6,023 nt of DNA from Wenzhouxiangella sp. (GTDB lineage: Bacteria > Pseudomonadota > Gammaproteobacteria > Xanthomonadales > Wenzhouxiangellaceae): contig SKKV01000072.1 in assembly GCA_007123575.1 (NCBI GenBank), forward strand, positions 1 to 6,023, given 5' to 3'. Both the position numbers and the translations under genes were made by a program. Shown here piece by piece: positions 1-6,023 of the stretch; the stretch's first letter is position 1, and each line of letters opens with the position of its first letter. Below the pieces are notes generated by a model. It did no database searches, had not been told where the DNA came from, and saw only the letters and a list, made by a program, of their open reading frames with translations.

Positions 1-407
1 ATGCGATTTTCCTCGATGAATTCGCGCTGCACGGTGCAGCGCTCGCGACTGACCGGATAGTACTCATCCGGACCGCGAGACTGACGTGCAGCGTCGCGGC
101 CGATCGATCCGCCCAGCGCAGCACCAGCAACGGTGGCGGCGCGATTGCCGCTGCCGCCGCCGAACTGGTTGCCAATGACGCCGCCAATGATGGCGCCAAC
201 GATGGCGGGTGTGGCGGAACTCTTGCGGGTTTCGACGCGCTGGTAGCGCTGCTCTTCCCAGCAGACTTCACGGTTGATTGGCGTGCGGACGGTCTCGTAC
301 TCGGCTTGAACGTTGACGACGGGGGCATAGTGATACTGAACACCGCCAGCCTGGGCTGCTCCTGCAAGCATCAAGGCGCTGGCAAGCAAGGTCATGCGAT
401 ATTTCAT
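1..407 (-). CDS. Secreted glycine-zipper (2TM) envelope protein, 3' end cut by window edge
   Basis: The first 135 residues are visible and the frame stays open to the left edge, so the C-terminus is missing. Residues 1-20 form a Sec signal peptide (MKYR, hydrophobic core, then AQA before Gly21). There is no lipobox cysteine, so this is probably a soluble or membrane-inserted periplasmic protein rather than a lipoprotein. Residues about 68-105 are a glycine zipper: small residues and GxxxG spacing (AIVGAIIGGVIG, then AGAALGGSIG), as in the Rick_17kDa_Anti / glycine-zipper 2TM family of the outer envelope. Cys49 (in VCWEEQ) and Cys124 (in ERCTV) flank the zipper and may form a disulfide; that is inference. 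The start is supported by an AAGGAG site six bases upstream. The family usually has structural or envelope-integrity roles, but no specific function can be read here. It is divergent from the EF-G-like gene. Confidence 0.85.
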   Translation of the reverse strand, partial: MKYRMTLLASALMLAGAAQAGGVQYHYAPVVNVQAEYETVRTPINREVCWEEQRYQRVETRKSSATPAIVGAIIGGVIGNQFGGGSGNRAATVAGAALGGSIGRDAARQSRGPDEYYPVSRERCTVQREFIEENR

Positions 408-413
408 GTCGAT

Positions 414-419
414 CTCCTT
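414..419 (-). promoter_or_regulatory. Ribosome binding site of the glycine-zipper gene
   Basis: On the minus strand the sequence reads AAGGAG, six bases before the ATG at 407-405. This near-consensus Shine-Dalgarno site fixes the start codon of a gene whose other end is outside the window. Confidence 0.8.
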
Positions 420-530
420 GGTTTACGGGTCCATATTGGGAACGCTGGGTTACATCTTAGAACTGATTTGATGAACTCGATCTGAACCCGATTTGCATAT
501 CAATCCTTCGGCAGGCAGCTGGCACGCAGT

Positions 531-560
531 TTGCCGCTGTCCCCGGCCATCGATTAGGAT
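531..560 (+). promoter_or_regulatory. Possible sigma-70 promoter of the EF-G-like gene
   Basis: TTGCCG at 531-536 (4 of 6 to the -35 consensus) and TAGGAT at 555-560 (4 of 6 to the -10 consensus) are separated by 18 bases. This would start transcription near 567 and give a leader of about 30 bases ahead of the ribosome binding site. The match is modest and was found by eye. The remaining divergent region (408-530) shows no clear promoter for the opposite gene and no strong hairpin. Confidence 0.3.
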
Positions 561-584
561 TGGCCTGGGGAATCAAACAAAATC

Positions 585-590
585 AGGAGA
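585..590 (+). promoter_or_regulatory. Ribosome binding site of the EF-G-like gene
   Basis: AGGAGA lies six bases before the ATG at 597. This is good Shine-Dalgarno spacing and supports 597 as the start. It is the only strong site in the three-gene plus-strand unit; the two downstream genes lack one. Confidence 0.8.
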
Positions 591-596
591 ACCTTC

Positions 597-2645
597 ATGG
601 CCGCAACCGATACCGCCCAGATTCGCAATATTGCCCTGTTGGGCCATGCCGGCTCGGGCAAGACCTGTCTGCTGGAAAGTCTGATGGTCAAGGCTGGATC
701 GTTGGGGGAGGCAGGGACGATCGAGCGCGGTTCGACCGTATCGGACTTTGATCCGCTGGAAAAGTCTTACCAGCATTCGCTGAACTCGGCCCTTGCATCG
801 ATCGACTATGAGGGAATTCATGTCAACCTCATTGACACGCCGGGCGATCCGGATTTTCGTGGCCAGGCCCTGGCTGCGATGAGCGCGGTCGAAACCGCCG
901 CTATCGTCGTCAATGCAGCCAGTGGCATCGAAATGTCGACCCGCCGCCTGATGCGGCGCGCGCGTCAGCGCAAGCTGTGCCGGATCATTGTCATTAATCG
1001 CATTGATGCAGACGAAATCGACCTCGAAGCGCTGGTGCGCGAAATTCGCGAGGAATTCGGCCCTCAATGCCTGCCAATCAACCTGCCCACCCAGGGCTAC
1101 CAGACGGTTCGAGAGTGCTTTTTCAAAAGCGACGGCGAGACCGATATTTTTTCGGTTGCCGCCGCCCACACCGAGATCCTTGACCAGGTGGTCGAAGTCG
1201 ACGAGGATCTGATGGCGGCCTACCTGGAAGGCGAAGAGATCCCCGGCGACGCCTTGCACGATGCTTTCGAAAAGGCCCTGCGCCAGGGGCACCTGGTGCC
1301 AATTTGCTTTACCTCGGCCCGCACGGGCGCCGGATGCGGCGAGTTTCTGAAGTTCTGCAAGCGACTCTTGCCCAATCCGACCGAGGGCAATCCGCCGCCG
1401 TTTCGCCGTGCCCCGGACGATGAGCGGGTCAGCTGCACCCCCGACCCGGACGCGCACGTGCTGGCCCATGTCTTCAAGATCACCAACGATCCCTATGCCG
1501 GCAAGCTGAGCATTTTTCGCGTTCACCAGGGCAGCATCAGTACCGACACCCAGCTCTATATCGGCGAGGGCCGCAAGGCGCTGAAGGTCCCGCACTTGTA
1601 CCGCATGCACGGCAAGGAGCACATCGAGGTCGACCGCGCTGTGCCTGGCGACATCTGTGCGTTGGCCAAGGTCGACGAGATCCAGTACGACGACATTCTC
1701 CACGACAACCACGATGAAGATCACTACTATCTCAAGCCGATCGACTTCCCGCAGCCCATGTTCGGTTTGGCCTTGGAAGCGAAGACGCGCGGCCAAGAGC
1801 AGAAACTGGCCACCGCGCTGACGCGTCTTAGCGAAGAGGATCCCTGTTTCCAAGTGGAGCACAACCAGGAGTTGAATGAAACGGTGATTCGCGGCTTGGG
1901 CGAGATGCACCTGCGCATCATGCTCGAGCGCATGAAGAGCCGCTACAACGTCGAGGTGGACACGCGTCCACCGCGCATCGCCTACCGGGAAACGATTACC
2001 CGCCAGGTCGAGGGCCATCATCGTCACAAAAAGCAGACCGGTGGTGCCGGTCAGTTCGGAGAGGTGTATTTGCGTGTGCGTCCGCTGGGCCGTGGTGAGG
2101 GCTTCAATTTCAAAAGCGAGGTGGTCGGCGGCGCCATTCCGACGAATCTGATTCCGGCGGTGGAGAAAGGCGTACGTCAGCTGCTCGACGAGGGCGCGAT
2201 TGCCGGCTATGGCTTGCAGGATGTCGAGGTCACTGTATACGACGGTAAGCATCACCCGGTGGATTCCAAGGAAGTCGCCTTTGTCGTAGCAGGTCGCAAG
2301 GCCTTTCTTGACGCCATTGAAAACGCTGGCCCGCAAGTGCTTGAACCGATCGTCGAGCTGGAGGTAACCGTGCCCGATGCGGTGATGGGCGATGTGACCG
2401 GCTCGCTGGCGTCCAAGCGCGCGCGAATTCAGGGCACTGACAGCCTGCGTGGCGGCTTTACCGTCATCCAGGCTGCGGTGCCGTTGTCGGTGCTGACGGA
2501 CTTTCCGACCGAGCTGAAAAGCTTAAGCGGCGGCGAAGGACGCTACACCTTGTCCTTTTCTCACTACGAAGCTGTACCGGGCAATATTCAAAAAGAGCTG
2601 GTGGAAGCCTATCAATCCCGAAAGGGCTCGGCGGCTGACGGATGA
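597..2645 (+). CDS. EF-G-like translation factor GTPase (divergent EF-G paralogue)
   Basis: This 682-residue protein has the full EF-G layout (E. coli EF-G is 704): G domain about 8-260, domain II about 286-370, domain III about 387-458 (with GLGEMHL), domain IV about 460-580, domain V to the end. Visible G motifs are GHAGSGKT 16-23, switch I Thr47, DTPG 80-83 and SA 240-241. GHAGSGKT, in place of the canonical GHIDAGKT, points to the EF-G-like paralogue group rather than the housekeeping fusA product. Two motif changes stand out. The histidine that follows DTPG in classic EF-G is Asp84 (DTPGDPDF), and G4 reads NRID at 134-137 instead of NKxD. The domain IV tip keeps the HHPVDS signature (552-557), matching the EF-G region that enters the decoding centre. 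A ribosome-linked GTPase role is therefore likely, but whether it translocates, recycles or acts under stress is unknown. The gene leads a coupled three-gene unit, its stop overlapping the next start. Confidence 0.92.
   Translation: MAATDTAQIRNIALLGHAGSGKTCLLESLMVKAGSLGEAGTIERGSTVSDFDPLEKSYQHSLNSALASIDYEGIHVNLIDTPGDPDFRGQALAAMSAVETAAIVVNAASGIEMSTRRLMRRARQRKLCRIIVINRIDADEIDLEALVREIREEFGPQCLPINLPTQGYQTVRECFFKSDGETDIFSVAAAHTEILDQVVEVDEDLMAAYLEGEEIPGDALHDAFEKALRQGHLVPICFTSARTGAGCGEFLKFCKRLLPNPTEGNPPPFRRAPDDERVSCTPDPDAHVLAHVFKITNDPYAGKLSIFRVHQGSISTDTQLYIGEGRKALKVPHLYRMHGKEHIEVDRAVPGDICALAKVDEIQYDDILHDNHDEDHYYLKPIDFPQPMFGLALEAKTRGQEQKLATALTRLSEEDPCFQVEHNQELNETVIRGLGEMHLRIMLERMKSRYNVEVDTRPPRIAYRETITRQVEGHHRHKKQTGGAGQFGEVYLRVRPLGRGEGFNFKSEVVGGAIPTNLIPAVEKGVRQLLDEGAIAGYGLQDVEVTVYDGKHHPVDSKEVAFVVAGRKAFLDAIENAGPQVLEPIVELEVTVPDAVMGDVTGSLASKRARIQGTDSLRGGFTVIQAAVPLSVLTDFPTELKSLSGGEGRYTLSFSHYEAVPGNIQKELVEAYQSRKGSAADG
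2642..2645 (+). other. ATGA stop/start overlap coupling the first two genes of the unit
   Basis: The ATG of the membrane protein gene (2642-2644) overlaps the TGA of the EF-G-like gene (2643-2645). The nearest purine-rich stretch, AAAGGG at 2621-2626, is too far away to be an ordinary ribosome binding site. Termination-reinitiation is the likely mode of translation. Confidence 0.8.
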
Positions 2646-3310
2646 GCGAGATCTCAACGCGCGATCCCGGTCGGGACCTGACGCGCAAGCTGTGGGTTCT
2701 GCCGGCGCTGATATTTCTGGGTGCGTTGGTGTCGATCTGGCAACCGTTCAGTATGGAAGAGCTGCTGGTTTGGGGCAGGGCTGCGTCTGCCAACCCATTG
2801 ATCGTGGCCGCCATTGTCATTGCGATGGTCCTGTTGTTCGCATTTGGCCTGCCCGGCAGCTTCGGCTTGTGGTTGATCGCGCCTTTCCAGCCGCCGCTGG
2901 TGGCGACCGCGCTGCTGGTCCTGGGCAGCGTGCTGGGCGCATTGGGTGCCTATGCCTTCAGCCGGCGCCTGCGCGGCGACTGGCAGCCCAACGGCTTTGC
3001 CGGCAAGGTGGTGAGACTGCTCGATAATCGCGGTGGCATCATGACCCAGACGGCGCTTCGCATTCTGCCGGGCTTTCCGCATTCGGTGATCAATTTTGCC
3101 GGTGGTTTGCTGCTGTTGCCGTTACTGGCCTTTACCTTGTCGGCTGTTGTTGGGCTGACTGTGAAGTGGGGCGTTTACGCCACCGCCGTACACGGGCTGA
3201 CCGAGGCGGTGGAAACCGGAAACGCGGTCCAGGCTTCTACTTTGTATCCCCTGTTGGCATTGAGTGCCCTGCTGCTGGCCGGTGCCTGGGCACGTTCCCG
3301 GATCGAATGA
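2642..3310 (+). CDS. TVP38/TMEM64 family (VTT/DedA-type) inner-membrane protein
   Basis: This 222-residue integral membrane protein has hydrophobic segments at about 17-36, 53-82, 84-106, 148-172 and 200-217. The central part carries the VTT (SNARE-associated/DedA) pattern. A half-helix contains FGLPGS at 68-73. A Gly/Ala-rich helix ends in a basic SRRLRGDW stretch (107-114). RILPGFPHSVINFAGG at 140-155 corresponds to the family's conserved R-x-x-P-x-x-P-x-x-x-x-N re-entrant region. Members of the superfamily are linked to lipid flipping or transport and membrane homeostasis, but the substrate of this bacterial branch cannot be inferred. The length is normal for the family. Both ends are ATGA overlaps, so its expression is probably coupled to the EF-G-like gene upstream and the redox gene downstream. 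Confidence 0.8.
   Translation: MSEISTRDPGRDLTRKLWVLPALIFLGALVSIWQPFSMEELLVWGRAASANPLIVAAIVIAMVLLFAFGLPGSFGLWLIAPFQPPLVATALLVLGSVLGALGAYAFSRRLRGDWQPNGFAGKVVRLLDNRGGIMTQTALRILPGFPHSVINFAGGLLLLPLLAFTLSAVVGLTVKWGVYATAVHGLTEAVETGNAVQASTLYPLLALSALLLAGAWARSRIE
3307..3310 (+). other. ATGA stop/start overlap coupling the second and third genes
   Basis: The TGA ending the VTT-type protein gene (3308-3310) overlaps the ATG of the redox fusion gene (3307-3309). No Shine-Dalgarno-like sequence is seen just upstream, which again points to reinitiation. The overlap helps choose 3307 over the in-frame ATG at 3166. Confidence 0.75.
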
Positions 3311-4575
3311 AAAAGCCGTTGTTTTCCTGCCTGCTGCTGGGCGTTCTGGCCTTTCCAGCATGGTCGGCTGCCGGCGAGTCGCTGGTCATCTACATGTTCT
3401 CCAGTGATCGCTGCCCGCACTGCCGGGCCCAGGAGCCTTTCCTGGAAGGCTTGGCCGACGCCAATCCGGCGGTTGAATTCCAGCGCCTTGAAGTCCGAGC
3501 CACGCGCGAGTATCACGACCTGTTCCGTGCCATGGCCGAGGCTCATGGCATAGACGCAGGCTCGGTGCCCGCGGTATTTGTCGGTGGCCAGGCGTGGGTG
3601 GGTGACAGTCCAGGCGTGCGTTCGGCCATCTCGGCCCACCTGCAGACCTGCCTGGCCCAGGGTTGCCCGGATTCACAGGCCTTGACCCCGGAGCAGGCAG
3701 CTCACGGCCCCATGGCGCCTGCCAGCACTTTGTCTCTGCCGCTGGTCGGAGAGATCAATCTAGCCGTGCAGCCGCTGGCCGTGGCAACCGTGCTGGTGGC
3801 GTTCATCGATGGCTTCAATCCCTGCTCGCTGTGGGTGCTGACGATACTGCTGGCTCTGGTGATTCACTCCGGTTCCCGGCGCCGAGTGGTCATCGTCGGT
3901 GTTACGTTCCTGCTGGTCACGGCAAGCATTTACGGTGTTTTTATCGCCGGTGTATTCAGCGTTCTGCAATTCCTGGCCTACTTGCAATGGGTGTATTGGC
4001 TGGTGGCGGCCTTTGCCCTGGTTTTTGCCGTGGTTAATATCAAGGATTATTTCTGGTTCAAGCGTGGCCTTTCCTTTACCATCGATGACAAGCACAAGCC
4101 AGGCATGTTCAAGCGCATGCGGGGCTTGCTCAAGGAAGGGCGCTCAGTGCCGGCCTTGATGGGGGCCACGGTGCTGATGGCAGCCGGCATTGCCCTGATC
4201 GAGCTGCCGTGCACCGCCGGCTTTCCAGTGATCTGGAGCAGCCTGATCGCGGGCAGTGAGGTGACCTGGACTTACTTTGTCTGGCTGCTGGCACTCTACC
4301 TGCTGGTTTACCTGAGTATTGAGTTGGTGGTCTTCGGCGTGGCGGTGGTGAGCTTGCGGATGGACAGATTCGAGGAGAGGCACGGCCGCATTCTCAAGCT
4401 GGTCGGCGGCCTGGTCATGCTGGTGCTTGCCTTGCTTCTGCTGTTTGCCCCTGATGTCATGCAGGATATTGGTGCAACCGTGATTGCGTTTGGCATTGCC
4501 GTGGGCCTGGCGCTGCTCATTATTATCGTGCATCGCAAGCTACTGCCTGGGATAGGGATCCGGATAGGGGATTAG
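3307..4575 (+). CDS. Thioredoxin/glutaredoxin-fold domain fused to a DsbD/CcdA-type membrane domain
   Basis: The 422-residue protein begins with a Sec signal peptide (MKKPLFSCLLLG..., cleavage near 20-22). A periplasmic thioredoxin-fold domain follows, with active site CPHC at 36-39 and the matching cis-proline VPAVFVGG at 87-94. A linker carries a second cysteine pair, Cys115 and Cys120. The rest is a membrane domain with segments at about 157-187, 194-217, 222-244, 283-310, 321-350, 362-381 and 388-408. It holds single cysteines in FNPCS (Cys173) and LPCTAG (Cys302), at the places where DsbD/CcdA proteins carry their paired membrane cysteines. The inferred role is to carry electrons from cytoplasmic thioredoxin through Cys173/Cys302 to the periplasmic CPHC, to reduce a disulfide or deliver thiols for cytochrome c or envelope protein repair. 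The frame is open back to an ATG at 3166, but that extension lies inside the previous gene and would bury the signal peptide, so 3307 is chosen. The real substrate is unknown. Confidence 0.82.
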   Translation: MKKPLFSCLLLGVLAFPAWSAAGESLVIYMFSSDRCPHCRAQEPFLEGLADANPAVEFQRLEVRATREYHDLFRAMAEAHGIDAGSVPAVFVGGQAWVGDSPGVRSAISAHLQTCLAQGCPDSQALTPEQAAHGPMAPASTLSLPLVGEINLAVQPLAVATVLVAFIDGFNPCSLWVLTILLALVIHSGSRRRVVIVGVTFLLVTASIYGVFIAGVFSVLQFLAYLQWVYWLVAAFALVFAVVNIKDYFWFKRGLSFTIDDKHKPGMFKRMRGLLKEGRSVPALMGATVLMAAGIALIELPCTAGFPVIWSSLIAGSEVTWTYFVWLLALYLLVYLSIELVVFGVAVVSLRMDRFEERHGRILKLVGGLVMLVLALLLLFAPDVMQDIGATVIAFGIAVGLALLIIIVHRKLLPGIGIRIGD

Positions 4576-5114
4576 CTTGCGATTCGGGCATGCAAAAAGG
4601 CCCGTGCACGCTGCCACTCTCGCCACGCGGTGCGATGGGAAACCCCGAGAAGCCCGGCTATTTCGTTGACTGACAGACCGGCAAAAAACTTCATCTCCAC
4701 CAGTTCGCGCTGGCGCGGGTTGATCTCATTTAACTCGTTCAGAGCCTGATCAAGGTCGAGGATGTTCTCGGCGGGTCCGTCTTCACCCAGGCGATCGGTG
4801 AGTGTGATCGCTATCTGGTCACCGCCGCGTTTCAGCGCGCCGGCCGCGCGAATATGATCGACGATGATGTTGCGCATGGCTTTTCCTGCGCAGGCGAAAA
4901 AGTGCCTGCGCCCATTCAAGTCCAGCGCTTCGGCCTGAACCAGGCGCATGTAGGCCTCATGAACCAGGACGGTTGGCGTCATGGTTTGCCCGTTGCTCAA
5001 GGACGCCAGTCGCGCGCGCGCGAGCTGTTTGAGTTCCGGATAGAGCTTGTCGAAAACGGCCTTGAGATTCGGGCCATCCGCAGAATCATTCAACAGCCGA
5101 GTGATTTCAGTCAT
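4572..5114 (-). CDS. ECF-type RNA polymerase sigma factor (Sigma70_ECF / TIGR02999-like)
   Basis: At 180 residues the length is normal for this ECF group. The sigma-2 region covers about 20-91: TPTVLVHEAYMRLV at 46-59, then HFFACAGKAMRNIIVDHIRA at 71-90, the typical signature of the group. The sigma-4 region has NPRQRELVEMKFFAGLS at 132-148 and a helix-turn-helix at about 148-171 (EIAGLLGVSHRTAWREW). The start chosen is the ATG at 5114, which gives MTEITRLL as in other members; a weak AAGG lies eight bases upstream. An in-frame ATG at 5144 and a TTG at 5150 would add 10 or 12 charged, atypical residues. The protein should direct RNA polymerase to a small stress or envelope regulon. No anti-sigma gene or kinase, the partners often seen with ECF factors, is visible. 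The gene lies 63 bp after the unidentified membrane protein on the same strand and may be co-transcribed with it. Confidence 0.9.
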   Translation of the reverse strand: MTEITRLLNDSADGPNLKAVFDKLYPELKQLARARLASLSNGQTMTPTVLVHEAYMRLVQAEALDLNGRRHFFACAGKAMRNIIVDHIRAAGALKRGGDQIAITLTDRLGEDGPAENILDLDQALNELNEINPRQRELVEMKFFAGLSVNEIAGLLGVSHRTAWREWQRARAFLHARIAS

Positions 5115-5177
5115 TTCGCGAACCTTGCGACCGTCCCCTCCCATAGACAAAGCATACCCCGGAACGAAGCCTGATGG

Positions 5178-6023
5178 CTACGGGCTCAGACTGACGATAT
5201 CCGGCTGCAAATACGCCGGTGATCGAAAACTGATCTGCCAGAAGATCGGCTCGTCAGCCGTGCAGTTAGGACAGCGGAAAACCTGGCTGACCGTGTCGGA
5301 GGCCATCACTTCAAGTTGGTAGGTATTGGCCTGAACCTCCAGAACTTCCATTTCTGCCCACCATGGAAACGGATTGCTGATTACCAGCCATTGGCCCGGT
5401 GCCGTATCGAAACCAAGCCGCCGTGGCGCTTCGTCGGCCAGGCTTCTCTGCCGGGGCGGATAGTCGCCGGCATGCGCCAGCGCCTGCCCGGTCGCCGGAT
5501 GATGCACATTTGAAATGGCAAAGAACTGCAGGGCTTCGAGTCGTCCCAGTGGCGCCAGATCCAGTGCCTTTGTCACTGCAGGGCTCAGGGCAAAGTGGTG
5601 TCGGTTGCTGGCCGCCTGCCCGCCAATCAGGATGTCTGGCCGACGGTTCGGGCAGTAAAGGTCGAAAACTAGGTCGGTCAGGGTGTCGGCCTGCTGGGCG
5701 AGGGCGCCATGAAGACTTCGCGCTCCAGGTGCGGCGCACAGCCAGCGACCGAGTCGGTCGCTGCCGTGAAAGCTGAGCTGAGGGCCAGCGTGGCTGGTGC
5801 CGGCATCGCCGCCGGCCATTAGATTCATCATAAAGGCGGCGGGGAAGTGACGCTGGCCGTTGTCGTCGGCGGTGGCCAGCATGCTGCCAAGCAGCACCAG
5901 GCTGCACAGTGTGCCGGTCACCGCGACGGGTGCCACGCCGAACCGATCGGGCAGTCGGCTGAGCCCGGCGGCGGCGATCACCATGGCCAGGGTGGGTACG
6001 GCCAGCATCATGTACCACAGCAC
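5178..6023 (-). CDS. Unidentified membrane-anchored protein with C-terminal CPNC motif, N-terminus cut by window edge
   Basis: At least 281 residues are visible. The frame is open to the right edge, so the true start is probably outside, although the GTG at the very edge or the ATGs at visible residues 5-6 cannot be excluded. Residues about 3-23 (LWYMMLAVPTLAMVIAAAGL) and 31-50 look like two membrane segments. The first resembles the WY/RY-x-x-x-x-P helix near the end of the membrane part of GT39/ArnT-like (GT-C) glycosyltransferases, a weak and inferential likeness. From about residue 52 the protein is soluble in character, rich in Ala, Pro, His and Trp, and by that model periplasmic. Near the end there is FRCPNC (Cys251 and Cys254) followed by an aromatic stretch (PIFWQISF). 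Two cysteines could form a disulfide or half of a metal site; no second pair is seen nearby. I do not recognise the family. The downstream neighbour on the same strand is the ECF sigma gene. Confidence 0.65.
   Translation of the reverse strand: MLWYMMLAVPTLAMVIAAAGLSRLPDRFGVAPVAVTGTLCSLVLLGSMLATADDNGQRHFPAAFMMNLMAGGDAGTSHAGPQLSFHGSDRLGRWLCAAPGARSLHGALAQQADTLTDLVFDLYCPNRRPDILIGGQAASNRHHFALSPAVTKALDLAPLGRLEALQFFAISNVHHPATGQALAHAGDYPPRQRSLADEAPRRLGFDTAPGQWLVISNPFPWWAEMEVLEVQANTYQLEVMASDTVSQVFRCPNCTADEPIFWQISFRSPAYLQPDIVSLSP

Noticed and set aside
511..550. Weak inverted repeat (GGCAGC ... GCTGTCC) in the divergent region
   Set aside because: The arms are short and imperfect, and the T-run or motif of a known terminator, riboswitch or operator is lacking.
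493..751. Two 63-codon plus-strand frames around the EF-G start
   Set aside because: Both run into the EF-G coding region in other frames and have no convincing ribosome binding site or domain.
573..2336. Long open frame (587 codons) on the minus strand antisense to the EF-G-like gene
   Set aside because: It mirrors a strongly supported EF-G gene. Its product has no recognisable domain, and long antisense frames are expected in GC-rich coding DNA with this codon bias.
3319..3330. Possible lipobox (LFSC) making the redox fusion a lipoprotein
   Set aside because: Cys8 is too near the N-terminus and sits before most of the hydrophobic core. Phe at the -2 position is also atypical.
4880..4905. 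CCTGCGCAGG palindrome with flanking T and A runs, like a terminator or operator
   Set aside because: It lies within the conserved sigma-2 coding region (FFACAGKAMR), so coding constraint explains it. It has only a 10-bp core with no loop.
5115..5150. Longer N-terminus for the ECF sigma factor (ATG at 5144 or TTG at 5150)
   Set aside because: The added residues are charged and unlike family N-termini, and no Shine-Dalgarno site precedes either start. The ATG at 5114 gives the typical MTEITRLL beginning.

Overview
The window looks like chromosomal DNA from a high-GC gammaproteobacterium. I infer something near the Xanthomonadales/Chromatiales, because the gene content resembles theirs: a glycine-zipper envelope protein, an extra EF-G-like factor, and an ECF sigma factor of the Sigma70_ECF (TIGR02999-like) group. 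This placement is family recognition, not a search. Coding density is very high. I see no tRNA, rRNA, CRISPR array, insertion sequence or phage gene, and no stretch longer than 300 bases without a gene.

Layout. (1) Bases 1-407, minus strand: most of a secreted glycine-zipper protein, cut by the left edge. (2) Bases 408-596: a 189-bp divergent intergenic region with a good ribosome binding site on each side and one plausible plus-strand promoter. (3) Bases 597-4575, plus strand: a tight three-gene unit. It encodes an EF-G-like translation GTPase, a TVP38/TMEM64 (VTT/DedA-type) membrane protein, and a periplasmic thioredoxin-fold domain fused to a DsbD/CcdA-type membrane domain. Both junctions are ATGA overlaps, which suggests translational coupling. 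(4) Bases 4572-5114, minus strand: an ECF sigma factor convergent with that unit, the two stop codons overlapping. (5) Bases 5178-6023, minus strand: the C-terminal part of an unrecognised membrane-anchored protein, open at the right edge and 63 bp upstream of the sigma gene on the same strand.

How the genes may work together. The coupled unit joins a cytoplasmic translation factor to two inner-membrane proteins. One of these probably moves reducing power across the membrane to a periplasmic CPHC redox site. The link between translation and envelope functions is not explained by known pathways and may be only co-expression. The sigma factor has no visible anti-sigma gene, and its targets cannot be told from this window.

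No clearly novel system is evident. The points most worth checking are the altered GTPase motifs of the EF-G-like protein, the redox fusion protein with four cysteine positions that could form a relay, and the unidentified membrane protein with a C-terminal CPNC motif.
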